64,000 nt of DNA from Prevotellamassilia timonensis (GCF_900106785.1 NZ_LT629844.1:414030-478029), one strand, 5' to 3'; shown: positions 34,533 through 44,796, counted from the stretch's first letter. The notes: generated from the sequence alone by a model not told the origin. Numbers and translations: made by a program.

Positions 34533-34830
34533 GGGCAAAGTTAGTGCAAGGCGAGCGCAATACAAAACGAAAGTCTTAAAACTTTCGTTTTTATTGCCGA
34601 GCCGCCGCCTAACTTGCACAAAGTGAAAGTGTGCAAGGCGAGCGCAATACAAAACGAAAAACTTAAAACTTTCGTTTTTATTGCCGAGCCGCCGCCAAAC
34701 TTGTACAAAGTGAAAGTGTGCAAGGCGAGCGCAATACGAATTAATACAAAAGGGAAAAACTTAAAACTTTCGTTTTTAATGCCGAGTCGCCGCCAAACTT
34801 GCACAAAGTGAAAGTGTGCAAGGCGCAACA
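34533..34830 (-). repeat. Three tandem promoter-hairpin units upstream of coaX
   Basis: Units of about 90-105 bp, each with GCAAGGCGAGCGCAATA, an AAAACGAAAG-CTTTCGTTTT stem, and GCCGAGCCGCCGCC followed by CACAAAGTGAAAGTG. The unit nearest coaX carries a full promoter on the minus strand, TTTG-19 bp-TAACTTTG (34536-34566). The other two have only partial -7 boxes. A single unit of the same design holds the nusB promoter (25,237-25,320). Short frames here are repeat artefacts. Confidence 0.75.
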
Positions 34831-34854
34831 TATTTGGGGCAAAGTTAATGCAAA

Positions 34855-35130
34855 GCAAATTGTTGCTGTCCGGCAAAACACAAAAAAACATTATTGTTGT
34901 CAGGTAAAACATAAACACAAGAACGTACTCAAGCACCAAACGCTACCTCTAATGGGGGCGACGCGTCCCGCGTCGGGGCATTTTTCAGCAGCCCCGTCTT
35001 GTGTGGGAATTATGGCAAGGGCTCACAGATAGAAGTGTAATTAGTGCTGTCTGTGAGCCTTTGTCTTTATGCCCGATGCGGGACGCGTCGCCCCCATTAG
35101 AGGTAGCGTTTGCTGCTTGAGACGCTTTAC
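34855..35130. repeat. Inverted RepB pair with RepC ends
   Basis: RepC words (34861-34915) lead into RepB (34925-34980). A loop with a GCTCACAGA...TCTGTGAGC stem and AGTGTAATTAGTGCTG at its centre follows (35005-35060), then an inverted RepB (35065-35115). The same loop occurs at 26,190-26,255 and 46,020-46,063. No gene is present in 34,514-35,213. Confidence 0.7.
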
Positions 35131-35150
35131 CCATACTGCAATAAAAGTAA

Positions 35151-35193
35151 ATGCAGCGCAAAGCAAAAAACATTGTTTCGCTTTGCGCTGCAT
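35151..35193 (-). terminator. Terminator of murF-alr
   Basis: A 14-bp perfect stem, ATGCAGCGCAAAGC with its complement and a 15-base loop, 21 bp after the stop. Confidence 0.8.
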
Positions 35194-35213
35194 ACATATA
35201 TATAGTATGTCAA

Positions 35214-37682
35214 TTACTGAAAGTAGACCCTCTTGACGCGGTTGCTCACAGAGGTAAGCACCTCGTAGGGTATGGTGTCAAGTTTGTCAGACAGTACGGT
35301 TACAGGCAGGTTGTCGCCAAAGATCTCAACCGTGTCACCCTCCTTGCAGTCAATGCCCGTCACGTCGATCATGCACACGTCCATGCAGATGTTGCCAATG
35401 TACGGAGCTTTCTGCCCGTTAACCAGGCAGTAGCCGTTACGGTTGCCAAGGTGACGGTTCAAACCATCGGCATAGCCAATGGGTATGGCGGCAATGCGCG
35501 AATCGCGTTCGACAAATGAACGGCGCGAATAGCCGATGCTGTCGCCCTTGGGCACATTACGTATTTGCAAGATGGTGGTGCGCAGTGAGGTGACGTTGTG
35601 CAGGCGGCGGTTGTCAATGGGGTCGATGCCATAAAGGCCGAGGCCGAGGCGTACCATGTCGAGGTGGCGCTCGGGAAAGCGCTCGATGCCGGCACTGTTG
35701 CAAATGTGGCGCAATATTTTGTTGGGGAAGGCGCGTTGCAACTGTTGCGAAGCCTCGTCAAAAAGTTGGAACTGACGTGCCGAGAACTCGTCAAAGTCGG
35801 GAGAGTCAGAACCTACGAAATGAGAGAATACTGAGCGGGGCACAATGGCCGACTGGCGTTTGAGACGCTCAATGATTTGTGGCACGTCCTTGAGCGGGTT
35901 GAAGCCAAGACGGTGCATGCCGGTGTCAAGCTTGATGTGTACGGGGAAACCCTGTATGCCTTGCTTCTCGGCTGCGTGTACCAGGGCGTCGAGCAGTTTG
36001 AAACTGTATACTTCGGGCTCAAGGTCGTATTGGAAAAGCGTGTTGAATGCCGTCATTTCAGGATTCATCACAATAATGCCTGTTGTGATGCCGGCGCGTC
36101 GCAAGTCGGCTCCTTCGTCGGCCACGGCTACGGCAAGGTAGTCTACGCCGCGGTCTTGCAGAGTTTTGGCTATTTCAACCGAACCCGCTCCGTATGCCGA
36201 GGCTTTGACCATGCAGGTGATTTTTGTCTCGGGTTTCATGAACGAACGGTAGAAATTGAGATTCTCGGCAATGGCTTCGAGATTGACATCGAGTGTGGTT
36301 TCGTGCACACGCAATGACAATGCTGCCGTAATTTGCTCAAAGCCGAATTTGCGTGAGCCCTTTATCAGCACCATTTCATTGCTCATGGTGTCGAGCAGTC
36401 CGCTCTCGGTTAAAGCGTCACTTGTGGGAAAGAACACCTTTTTGACGTTAAATAGAGCGTGTGCAGCAGATATTTCGGGGCCAACGCCTATCAATCGGTC
36501 TATGCCGCGGCGCTCTATCATGTCGGCCACCTGGGTGTAGAGTTCGGTGGTGGGCAGTCCGGTTTGCAGAATGTCAGACAAGATGAGCGTTTTAGGCTTG
36601 TTGCCTTGTTCCGGACGGCGGTTCATGAAGTCGAGCGCAATGTCGAGCGAGGTGACGTCGGAGTTGTAAGTGTCGTTGATGAGGGTGCAGCCTCTTACGC
36701 CTTGCATCACTTCGAGGCGCATGGCCACGGGTTCGAGTTGCGCCATGCGCTGTGCTATGTCGGCGGGCTGCAGGTGTAGGTAAAGGCATACGGCAAGGCA
36801 GTGAATGCTGTCTTGCACAGAGGCATCGTCGGTAAAGGGAATGCTCATGCTGTTTTCAACACCCAAAAACCGGTAAACGATATCCGTGTGGTCGGCCTTC
36901 TTGGTGATGCTGCGTATGTAGAGCGTGGCATCGGTATTGCTGGTAGACCATGCGATGGTGTCGCCTGTGTAGAGTGACACCGCCATGCACTCGCTGATGA
37001 CGGCATCGTCGGCGCAGTAAACAATCACGTCAGCGTCTTTGAAGAGCGAAATCTTTTCAAGGCACTTCTCTTGTATAGTGGCAAAGTTCTCTTGATGGGC
37101 AGGCCCGATGTTGGTCATTACACCAATGGTGGGTTGTATGATGGCCTTGAGTGCTGCCATCTCGCCGGGCTGTGATATGCCGGCCTCAAATACTCCGACC
37201 TGTGTGTGCTCGTTGAGCAGCCATACGCTGAGCGGTACGCCCACTTGCGAGTTGTAAGAGCGTGGTGAGCGTGTGACATGCATGGAGGGTGACAATAATT
37301 GGTAGAGCCACTCTTTGACCACAGTTTTGCCATTAGAGCCGGTCACGCCGATTATGGGCAGGTCGTATTCCTCGCGGTGGCGCTCGGCCAGGCGCTGCAA
37401 AGCCTTGAGCGGGCTTACTACCAACAAGAAGTTGGCATCGGGATAGTTCGTTTCGTAATTGGCTGGCACATTGCCTACAACAAAGTTGCGTACGCCGCGG
37501 CGGTATAGTTCGGGTATGTAGTGGTGTCCGTCGCCTAATTTTGTACGAATGGCAAAGAACAACGTGGTCTCTGCAAAGGCCAATGAGCGGCTGTCGGTCA
37601 GCAGCCAGTCAATGCACGCTTCGGCTGAGCCAAAGCGGCGTGCGCCAATCAAGGCGGTAATATTATCGATGGTGTAATGCAT
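35214..37682 (-). CDS. murF: Bifunctional MurF ligase / alanine racemase
   Basis: An 822-residue fusion characteristic of Bacteroidota. The N-terminal half (about 1-455) is UDP-MurNAc-tripeptide:D-Ala-D-Ala ligase, with the P-loop GVTGSNGKTVVKEWL and the NDTYNSDVTSLDIAL segment. The C-terminal half (about 460-822) is a PLP-dependent alanine racemase: the PLP-binding Lys is in MVKASAYGAGS, and a second conserved Tyr lies in PIGYADGLNRHLGN. It links supply of D-alanine to its use in the stem peptide. The gene stands alone with its own terminator. Confidence 0.95.
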   Translation of the reverse strand: MHYTIDNITALIGARRFGSAEACIDWLLTDSRSLAFAETTLFFAIRTKLGDGHHYIPELYRRGVRNFVVGNVPANYETNYPDANFLLVVSPLKALQRLAERHREEYDLPIIGVTGSNGKTVVKEWLYQLLSPSMHVTRSPRSYNSQVGVPLSVWLLNEHTQVGVFEAGISQPGEMAALKAIIQPTIGVMTNIGPAHQENFATIQEKCLEKISLFKDADVIVYCADDAVISECMAVSLYTGDTIAWSTSNTDATLYIRSITKKADHTDIVYRFLGVENSMSIPFTDDASVQDSIHCLAVCLYLHLQPADIAQRMAQLEPVAMRLEVMQGVRGCTLINDTYNSDVTSLDIALDFMNRRPEQGNKPKTLILSDILQTGLPTTELYTQVADMIERRGIDRLIGVGPEISAAHALFNVKKVFFPTSDALTESGLLDTMSNEMVLIKGSRKFGFEQITAALSLRVHETTLDVNLEAIAENLNFYRSFMKPETKITCMVKASAYGAGSVEIAKTLQDRGVDYLAVAVADEGADLRRAGITTGIIVMNPEMTAFNTLFQYDLEPEVYSFKLLDALVHAAEKQGIQGFPVHIKLDTGMHRLGFNPLKDVPQIIERLKRQSAIVPRSVFSHFVGSDSPDFDEFSARQFQLFDEASQQLQRAFPNKILRHICNSAGIERFPERHLDMVRLGLGLYGIDPIDNRRLHNVTSLRTTILQIRNVPKGDSIGYSRRSFVERDSRIAAIPIGYADGLNRHLGNRNGYCLVNGQKAPYIGNICMDVCMIDVTGIDCKEGDTVEIFGDNLPVTVLSDKLDTIPYEVLTSVSNRVKRVYFQ

Positions 37683-37835
37683 ATATCTTAATCAATAAGT
37701 GCAGTATGGTTGCATTTTAGGGAAGAAGCTGAATAGGTGTTATCAGACCGTAGGAGGCAATGTGTGTGCAGCGGGTGTGTTGCAGCACATGGCTTGAATG
37801 ATGTAATAGAAGTCGGTTTGTAGCAATATAAACAC

Positions 37836-38615
37836 TTATGGCAGTGGCACCTTTACCACATCAACTACGTGGCTGCCTGCGCCAATAAGGTCGGGACGTT
37901 CTGAAATGCGCTTTTGATAGGCTATGAAGTGGGCAAAAGTTTCTTCGCTCATGCGGTTGAGGCGGGTGCGCATATAGTCTGCTGCGCCATCGGGCGAGAA
38001 TATGGTCACACGTTGCAATCCGGCTTTTTGGTTGAGGCGGTCAATGTCCTCAATTCGTACATAGTCGTACAATTCGTCGGCTTGTGCTTGTATGTGGTAG
38101 TTGTCATCAACCACGCCTTTGGCCATGAGTCCGCCAATTCTTTCCTCGTCAAAGCAGTATGACAGAATGCTGTATTCGTTCATCAGATATGCCACAAAAA
38201 TCAGTCCGCCAGGCTTTGTCACGCGTTTGGCTTCGTTAAGAGCCCGCAGTTTCTCTTCATCGCCAATGAGGTGATATAGCGGGCCGAGCAGCAATGTGAC
38301 GTCTGCCGATGCTGTTGGTATGAACGGCATGTGCCTTGCATCGCCCCGTACGACATCGGCCGTTGGTTCGCGTTTCAGAAACACGTCGATGTTGCGTTGT
38401 ACGAGTTCGACGGCTTTGACGCGATAGCCTTCGGCCATCAGTGCCGATGTGTAGCGGCCTGTGCCGGCTCCTATGTCGAGCAACGATGTGTCGGGGTGCA
38501 GAAAGCGGTGCAGGTGGTGCATGGTGGTGGCAAATTCAACCATGCCGTGTCTGCGTTGCAAACGCAGGTCCTCGGGGTGCTTGTTATAGTGTCTCTCTAT
38601 GTTTGAGAATGCCAT
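37836..38615 (-). CDS. Class I SAM-dependent methyltransferase
   Basis: A 259-residue Rossmann-fold methyltransferase. Motif I is LLDIGAGTGRYTSALMAEGY, the acidic loop is VKAVELVQ, then VRGDARHMPF and ADVTLLLGPLYHLI (motifs II-IV). No substrate can be assigned. The promoter lies at 38702-38733. It is followed by murF-alr on the same strand with a gap of about 150 bp. Confidence 0.85.
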   Translation of the reverse strand: MAFSNIERHYNKHPEDLRLQRRHGMVEFATTMHHLHRFLHPDTSLLDIGAGTGRYTSALMAEGYRVKAVELVQRNIDVFLKREPTADVVRGDARHMPFIPTASADVTLLLGPLYHLIGDEEKLRALNEAKRVTKPGGLIFVAYLMNEYSILSYCFDEERIGGLMAKGVVDDNYHIQAQADELYDYVRIEDIDRLNQKAGLQRVTIFSPDGAADYMRTRLNRMSEETFAHFIAYQKRISERPDLIGAGSHVVDVVKVPLP

Positions 38616-38701
38616 AATCGGGTGTTGTTATGTGTGTGGAGGCCTTATGACGCAGCCGCGTGGTGTCAGCCTGCCGCCTTTTGGGCAATGTTTGTGTATT
38701 G

Positions 38702-38733
38702 CAAAGTTAGCAGTTGCCCATATTATACACAAG
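38702..38733 (-). promoter_or_regulatory. Promoter of the methyltransferase gene
   Basis: On the minus strand TTG and TAACTTTG are about 20 bp apart. The rest of the 38,616-38,949 gap holds a lone RepC word (38857-38880) and nothing else recognised. Confidence 0.6.
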
Positions 38734-38949
38734 TATCGCGGTGCAAACTTTGCAAAACGGGGGCATAATTGTTGGACAAACAAAGCGCTAAGGCGTACCG
38801 GTCAGAGTGCGCAACGAAAATTCGTATCAGAGTGCGATACGTGTGTCATATCGATTTATTGCCGTCCGGCGAAACGTAAGGCATACAAATGGGGTAATAC
38901 TCGCAAGGGCTACTGGCGTATAGCCGACAGTTTTATATTACACCGAAAA

Positions 38950-40002
38950 TCACCCAAACAACGGCCTCAGCACCGAGGGCAAGTCATATTCGGCTCGTGC
39001 CACATCGAGTGCCACATACCCCATGGTGCGACGTAAATTCACCTCGATGCACGGGTGCAACATGATGCCTTGTGCCGTCTTTACCAACATCATGTCCACA
39101 CCCAACGGACCCTCGTAGCGGGCGGCAATATGTTGTGACAACACCGCGCTGCAGATTTCTTTCAAAATGTTCAAACCATCAAACTGCCGGGCGAGCACCC
39201 GTTCGAGCGCAGCTTGTGGAGCAAGGGTGTTGCCCGTATAGCCACCCGTCTCGGTGGTGTCGAACAACGAAAGACCGGCATAGCGCACGCTGCCGTTGTG
39301 GACGGCATCAAACTCGAGCGCAAAGTTCAATACACCACTGTAGTGCGGCTCCACCTCAATGCCACCCTGTTCGCGCAGCAAACGCTTGACGCGCCCCGAA
39401 GTCGAGGCCGACATCGGGCCATCTATCACAAACACCCCGCGGCCACTGCACGACCACAAACTCTTGGCCACCACCTTGCCCGTGGCATGCTCTGCCGCCG
39501 CACACTGGTCCGTCAACAGTTCAAAGTCGTCCATACATTCTGCCACATACGAGCCGCCCACAGTGGGCACTCCCCTGTCGCTCAATGCCTTGCGCAACAA
39601 GGGCAGCACTGCGGTGGTGGTGCGTCGGCTGCTGAGGGCGCGGTAAGCATCAAGTTCTATCTCGGTGGGCAGCAAACTGTCGGGAGCACCAGCCTTACGC
39701 ATCTGCTGGCAGACCAATCGGTCCCAGCCCCAAGGTTCTATGCGGTCTATACTCTGCCAAAAGGTGGCATTCATATCGCCACGATGCACAAAGCGCACCT
39801 TGTTACGCCACAACGGCGGTACATCGGCGGGCAAGGCCGCCTCGTCGGGCAACCAAACGGCATCGCCCGCAGCGGCCCACACTGCAGGCAGCGTGCCCCA
39901 TTCTGCCGCCAGTTTGCGGGCTATGCCCGAGGGATAATAGTGAGGCGAATTTGCCGCCAATGCCTCATCGTGCGATGGATTGAATATGTGTAATGCCGAC
40001 AT
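38950..40002 (-). CDS. ATP-grasp-like protein of unknown function
   Basis: A 350-residue protein beginning SALHIFNPSHDEALAANSP, a start seen in an uncharacterised Bacteroidota family. The middle has an ATP-grasp-like pair: KVVAKSLWSCSGRGVFVI (Lys and glycine loop, about 195-212) and EVEPHYSG. The end has the metal-site pattern GPLGVDMMLV ... LHPCIEVNLRRTMGYVA (Asp, Glu, Asn; about 298-335). A carboxylate-amine ligase reaction is plausible, but the substrates are unknown. It has no operon partner; groEL-groES lie upstream on the same strand, separated by a terminator. Confidence 0.65.
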   Translation of the reverse strand: MSALHIFNPSHDEALAANSPHYYPSGIARKLAAEWGTLPAVWAAAGDAVWLPDEAALPADVPPLWRNKVRFVHRGDMNATFWQSIDRIEPWGWDRLVCQQMRKAGAPDSLLPTEIELDAYRALSSRRTTTAVLPLLRKALSDRGVPTVGGSYVAECMDDFELLTDQCAAAEHATGKVVAKSLWSCSGRGVFVIDGPMSASTSGRVKRLLREQGGIEVEPHYSGVLNFALEFDAVHNGSVRYAGLSLFDTTETGGYTGNTLAPQAALERVLARQFDGLNILKEICSAVLSQHIAARYEGPLGVDMMLVKTAQGIMLHPCIEVNLRRTMGYVALDVARAEYDLPSVLRPLFG

Positions 40003-40223
40003 TCTTACTTATTTAATATTATCAGTGGTTCTACCGTAATTTAATGTCAGGAGAACATAATGAGTTAAAAAAACGCTATATGATGATTGGTTATGCAGAT
40101 GTTGACGACACCCATACAAGTTTCGAGGAAGCGACATCTGTTTTATCCGAAAATATAAAACAGTTAATTGTTGCGATGGGTACAGATGAAAAGTTCGCAC
40201 TTCCATCACCCAATCAACAAAAA

Positions 40224-40265
40224 ACTGCGCCCCCGCACTACCGTTACATAGTGCTGGGGCGCAGT
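40224..40265 (-). terminator. Terminator of groES-groEL
   Basis: The stem ACTGCGCCCC pairs with GGGGCGCAGT, with an inner CACTA/TAGTG, 30 bp after the groEL stop; Ts follow on the minus strand. 40,003-40,223 contains no supported gene. Confidence 0.85.
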
Positions 40266-40295
40266 CTGCGTATGTTACTTAGTTTGATTGATACA

Positions 40296-41933
<1,638 letters not shown>

Positions 41934-41965
41934 TTATTTTTAATGGGTTGTGATTGGTTGTTAAC

Positions 41966-42238
41966 TTATGCCAGAACAGCGAGCACGTCGCTCTGACGCA
42001 TAATCAAATACTTTTCGCCATCGAGTTCTACCTCGGTGCCGGCATATTTACCATACAACACGGTGTCGCCAGCCTTGAGCACCATTTCTTCGTCCTTTGT
42101 GCCATTACCAGCAGCAAGCACTTCGCCTTGCAATGGTTTTTCCTTGGCAGTGTCGGGAATGATAATACCACCAGCAGTTTTCTCTTCTGCGGGAGCGGGC
42201 TTAATAAGCACGCGGTCAGCTAACGGTTTAATGTTCAT
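41966..42238 (-). CDS. groES: Co-chaperonin GroES
   Basis: The 10-kDa lid of GroEL, 90 residues. The opening [18 protein letters not shown], the mobile loop with GGIIIPDTA, and [20 protein letters not shown] are all typical. It is the first gene of the operon. Confidence 0.97.
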   Translation of the reverse strand: MNIKPLADRVLIKPAPAEEKTAGGIIIPDTAKEKPLQGEVLAAGNGTKDEEMVLKAGDTVLYGKYAGTEVELDGEKYLIMRQSDVLAVLA

Positions 42239-42350
42239 AATTGCTTATGTTTTGTTATTTGTTTGATTTATTGCTATTGTGGGTGAATGCCGCACGCAGT
42301 TTTGTAAGCCGTCGTGCAGGCGCTCGACATTCATTATGCCAAAAGTGTGC

Positions 42351-42358
42351 CAAAGTTA
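42351..42358 (-). promoter_or_regulatory. Probable -7 box of groES-groEL
   Basis: TAACTTTG on the minus strand fits TAnnTTTG and lies about 113 bp before groES. No CIRCE-type inverted repeat was found in the leader, so heat control by HrcA is not supported. Confidence 0.5.
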
Positions 42359-42419
42359 TTATTTGCCTGTCATAAAATTTTTATTCTGTCACGAATGACA
42401 TTTATGGCAGCGTGCCATC

Positions 42420-42960
42420 GTCGGACGTGCAGACAACGTTTCCCTCGCGCACGCGCGCACGTCAGACGTTTTGCTGTCACTTTTGCACTTGTCTGCACTA
42501 ATCGCACGAAAATTCGTGATTATCAGCATCTTCAAGTGTGTATGTAACCCGTCATTTTGTCTGCACTGTGTCTGCACTACCTGCACTTTTTGTCTGCACT
42601 ACCTGCACACTGCTTGCACTCTCTGCACTACCTGCGCAACATATCTGCACTGCCACAGCGTCATGTCTGTAACGGGATATAGTTTTTTCGGTTGGAGTGA
42701 TAGCTTTGTCTACCTCCCGTAACTGTTTGTCCTCCGCAGCACTACCTGCACGGCGCGTTTTCGGTACAAGAAGTGCAGGCAGTGCAAGTAGAGTGCAGAC
42801 AGTGCAAGTAGAGTGCAGGTAAAGTGCAGACTGTGCAGACGGTGTGCAGGTTCCTTTCAGGTTTGTCTACACACCATTTTTCGTTGAATATCAATGCTTT
42901 TAATACATTTAGTGCAGACAAAAGCAATTACGGGCATAAAATGCCGGACGCGCGTGCGCG
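42420..42960 (+). other. Large iteron-like locus of the CTGCAC class
   Basis: About twenty CTGCACT/AGTGCAG words are arranged mainly forward to the left (42,555-42,655) and reversed to the right (42,770-42,850) of a central stem, GTTACGGGA with its complement (42,671-42,721). The right module is TGTCTACACA (42864-42873), 37 bp, AGTGCAGACA (42911-42920), with ATCAA at gap positions 17-21. A weaker left module starts with TGTCTGCACT near 42,490. GCGCGCGTGCGCGCG-like runs lie at both outer edges (about 42,447 and 42,951). No vapE and no convincing gene lie between 42,239 and 43,190. Confidence 0.65.
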
Positions 42961-43108
42961 CGTGAGTGCACTATTTTTATGGTCCCACTGCACACTTCAG
43001 AATTCGATAAAAGATGATTTACAACCAAACCGAGAGAAGAGCCAAACGCAGTTTGAATTGTGCCGAGGCGTAACGTAATGCAAATGTTAGTCCGAAATTA
43101 GATACTAC

Positions 43109-43163
43109 GAACGAAACAGACGTTCGCAAACGTTGTGGATACAAGAAATACATATTACTTTTG
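43109..43163 (+). promoter_or_regulatory. higA promoter and inverted-repeat operator
   Basis: TACTTTTG (43156-43163) is the -7 box and TTG near 43133 the -33. Directly upstream and overlapping the -33 is CGAACG-AAACAGA-CGTTCG (43110-43128), an inverted repeat followed by a further CGTT half. This is a natural autoregulation site for the HigA-type protein encoded 28 bp downstream. Confidence 0.55.
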
Positions 43164-43190
43164 CATTATGCAAATAAACAGAAGCAAGAT

Positions 43191-43517
43191 ATGAGCAATA
43201 TATATAATCCTTACGATTTAGAACCTTTCGAGCCAACTCACCCCGGTGAATTATTGGGTGATGAATTAGAAGCACGTGGACTCACGCAACGAAAGTTTGC
43301 CGAAACTATAGGCATTTCTTGTTCTGTACTTAATGAAGTAATAAAAGGTAAACGTCCTGTTACTCCAGAACTTGCTTTTAAGATAGAAGCTGCAACGGGG
43401 ACTAAGGCTTATATTTGGGTGGAACTTCAAACCCAATATAACTATTGGACAGCCAAGAAAAGCAAAAAACTCTCTGTCCTATTAGACCAAATACGCAAGT
43501 CTGTTGCAGTACTTTAG
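43191..43517 (+). CDS. HigA-family antitoxin-like HTH protein
   Basis: A 108-residue XRE-type regulator. FEPTHPGELLGDELEARGLT and the helix-turn-helix QRKFAETIGISCSVLNEVIK are the HigA/VapI signature, with PELAFKIEAATGTKAYIWVE next. No HigB toxin gene precedes it: the 670 bp upstream are repeat DNA and an operator. It may be orphaned or may control the AT-rich genes after it. ATG 43191 is preferred to the TTG at 43161, which overlaps the promoter. Confidence 0.85.
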   Translation: MSNIYNPYDLEPFEPTHPGELLGDELEARGLTQRKFAETIGISCSVLNEVIKGKRPVTPELAFKIEAATGTKAYIWVELQTQYNYWTAKKSKKLSVLLDQIRKSVAVL

Positions 43518-43607
43518 AATCAACGACTTTTTATTTTCATCGTTTATTTCTATGTGCAAGTAAAGTGCAGAGCAGCCTATCTTATGTAAGATGAGTAAAA
43601 AGTTCAG

Positions 43608-43817
43608 ATGTCAACAGTTTATGAAATCAAGGCACACGTTTTGCCGCTGCTTAATAATGGTTCAAGGATCAAAGTAAAAATTTTTATGATGACGAAAAAT
43701 AGGCAAGGAGTACGCCAGCAGGAATTTTTACATTATCCTAGAGTAGTTATGAAGGAAAGCCTGCCTATCGATTCAATGAAGGTAATAGAGGAAATACTCA
43801 TACTAATAAAAAATTAG
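43608..43817 (+). CDS. Small AT-rich protein, unknown
   Basis: A 69-residue frame (opening MSTVYEIKAHVLPLLNNGSR) just before the transpeptidase fragment. The composition is charged and partly beta-like, with no signal peptide and no recognised domain. It and the next frame are 5 bp apart, so they could be a coupled pair or two pieces of a once longer gene. Confidence 0.4.
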   Translation: MSTVYEIKAHVLPLLNNGSRIKVKIFMMTKNRQGVRQQEFLHYPRVVMKESLPIDSMKVIEEILILIKN

Positions 43818-43822
43818 CAGCT

Positions 43823-44113
43823 ATGCTTCATACGATGCCTTCAGGAAGATGCGATGCTTTTAATAAAGAATCTCGTAATGGCTCTTTTGGGTGTGTGAAT
43901 TTACCAAATGAGGTATTAAATTATATGGCAAAAAACTACTCAGCCAATGATAGTTTATATGTTTTGCCCGTTAATGAAGAAAATTATATTTATGAATCTA
44001 CTGATAAAGGCCATCCCTTAAAAACAAAATATAATAATGCGCCCTCACGAGCTAAATTAAAACATTATGACAAAACATTTGATTCATATTTAAAATATAA
44101 TACAGGATATTAA
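43823..44113 (+). CDS. L,D-transpeptidase-like C-terminal fragment
   Basis: A 96-residue protein. NGSFGCVNLPNEVLNYM carries the S-x-G-C-x-N form of the L,D-transpeptidase catalytic Cys motif, followed by SLYVLPVNEENYIYE, the strand that usually ends the domain. The front half of a normal YkuD-like domain, including the catalytic His region, is missing, and there is no signal peptide. It is thus probably a remnant, or a pair with the 69-residue frame upstream. Confidence 0.5.
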   Translation: MLHTMPSGRCDAFNKESRNGSFGCVNLPNEVLNYMAKNYSANDSLYVLPVNEENYIYESTDKGHPLKTKYNNAPSRAKLKHYDKTFDSYLKYNTGY

Positions 44114-44124
44114 GAATATTAGTT

Positions 44125-44736
44125 ATGAAGATTTTGAGTTTTTTTGTAGTATTATTGTGTTTTATTAGTTGTAATAAAGGAAATAAATTAGAACAAGAAG
44201 AAGTTTTATTCGATTCTGTTCCATGTTGCCCACATGCTACTATTTATTTGCAACCTTACGATAACTTTACGCAACATGAGGCTAAATCTTTATGTAAAGA
44301 TATAAAGAAAGGCATAAAGTCTGTGTTTGCATGTACTATTGATACAGTCAAAGTCCTTCCCAACAAGCAGTTACCACAAAGCGCTTATTATAAACCTAGA
44401 AATAGATATTTGGCCAATGTTCTTTTAAGGGATTTACCGGAAACAGCCAATCCTATTTATATCATAGGATTAACACATAAAGACATATCTTTTAAAATTC
44501 ATAATAGTGAGAATTACGGAATAATGGGATTAACCCCTTTAGCCAAAAACAAATCTATAGTATCTGATTATAGAGTTAAAGGAAAGGACTTTATAGCGGT
44601 AATTGTACATGAGTTTGGCCATGGACTGTATGGTGCCACCCACTGCTCTGACAAAAACTGCATTATGTGTGACTATCAAAAGCATAAAGGAAAGCCATTT
44701 AAGTTCTCATTATGTAATAACCATATCTATATGTAA
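44125..44736 (+). CDS. Archaemetzincin-like zinc metalloprotease lipoprotein
   Basis: A 203-residue lipoprotein (signal LSFFVVLLCFISCNKG, acylated Cys expected in ISCNKG). The C-terminal zinc motif is VHEFGHGLYGATHCSDKNCI, followed by MCDYQ and a last Cys in LCNNH. This is the HExxHxxGxxHC-x4-C-x-M form of archaemetzincins, including the Met-turn, though the final CxxC is only partly kept. The mid-region (RYLANVLLRDLPETANPIYI, then IMGLTPLAKN) also follows the family. The location outside the cytoplasm is unusual for archaemetzincins. It is strongly AT-rich compared with flanking genes and starts 11 bp after the transpeptidase fragment. Confidence 0.72.
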   Translation: MKILSFFVVLLCFISCNKGNKLEQEEVLFDSVPCCPHATIYLQPYDNFTQHEAKSLCKDIKKGIKSVFACTIDTVKVLPNKQLPQSAYYKPRNRYLANVLLRDLPETANPIYIIGLTHKDISFKIHNSENYGIMGLTPLAKNKSIVSDYRVKGKDFIAVIVHEFGHGLYGATHCSDKNCIMCDYQKHKGKPFKFSLCNNHIYM

Positions 44737-44745
44737 TATGAGCAA

Positions 44746-44775
44746 TTGCCTGATTGGAGAATTTTACTAATTTTG
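44746..44775 (+). promoter_or_regulatory. Promoter of the nitroreductase gene
   Basis: TTG near 44746 and TAATTTTG (44768-44775) are about 19-20 bp apart, with the ATG 21 bp downstream. Confidence 0.6.
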
Positions 44776-44796
44776 CGGCAAACAAACATTTGAGAC

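Noticed and set aside
34533-34830. Possible CRISPR because of three regularly spaced repeats
   Set aside because: The whole unit is repeated and there are no variable spacers.
34541-34939. Repetitive open frame upstream of coaX
   Set aside because: It translates the tandem promoter-hairpin units; the repeated HTFTLYKFGGG phrase comes from DNA repetition.
40009-40209. 66-codon minus-strand frame after groEL
   Set aside because: It overlaps the upstream region of the ATP-grasp-like gene, with no domain and no start signal.
42239-42400. CIRCE element ahead of groES
   Set aside because: No TTAGCACTC-type inverted repeat is present.
42555-42655. Possible CRISPR array of CTGCACT words
   Set aside because: The words are 6-10 bp with irregular, very short gaps, occur in both orientations, and have no cas genes nearby.
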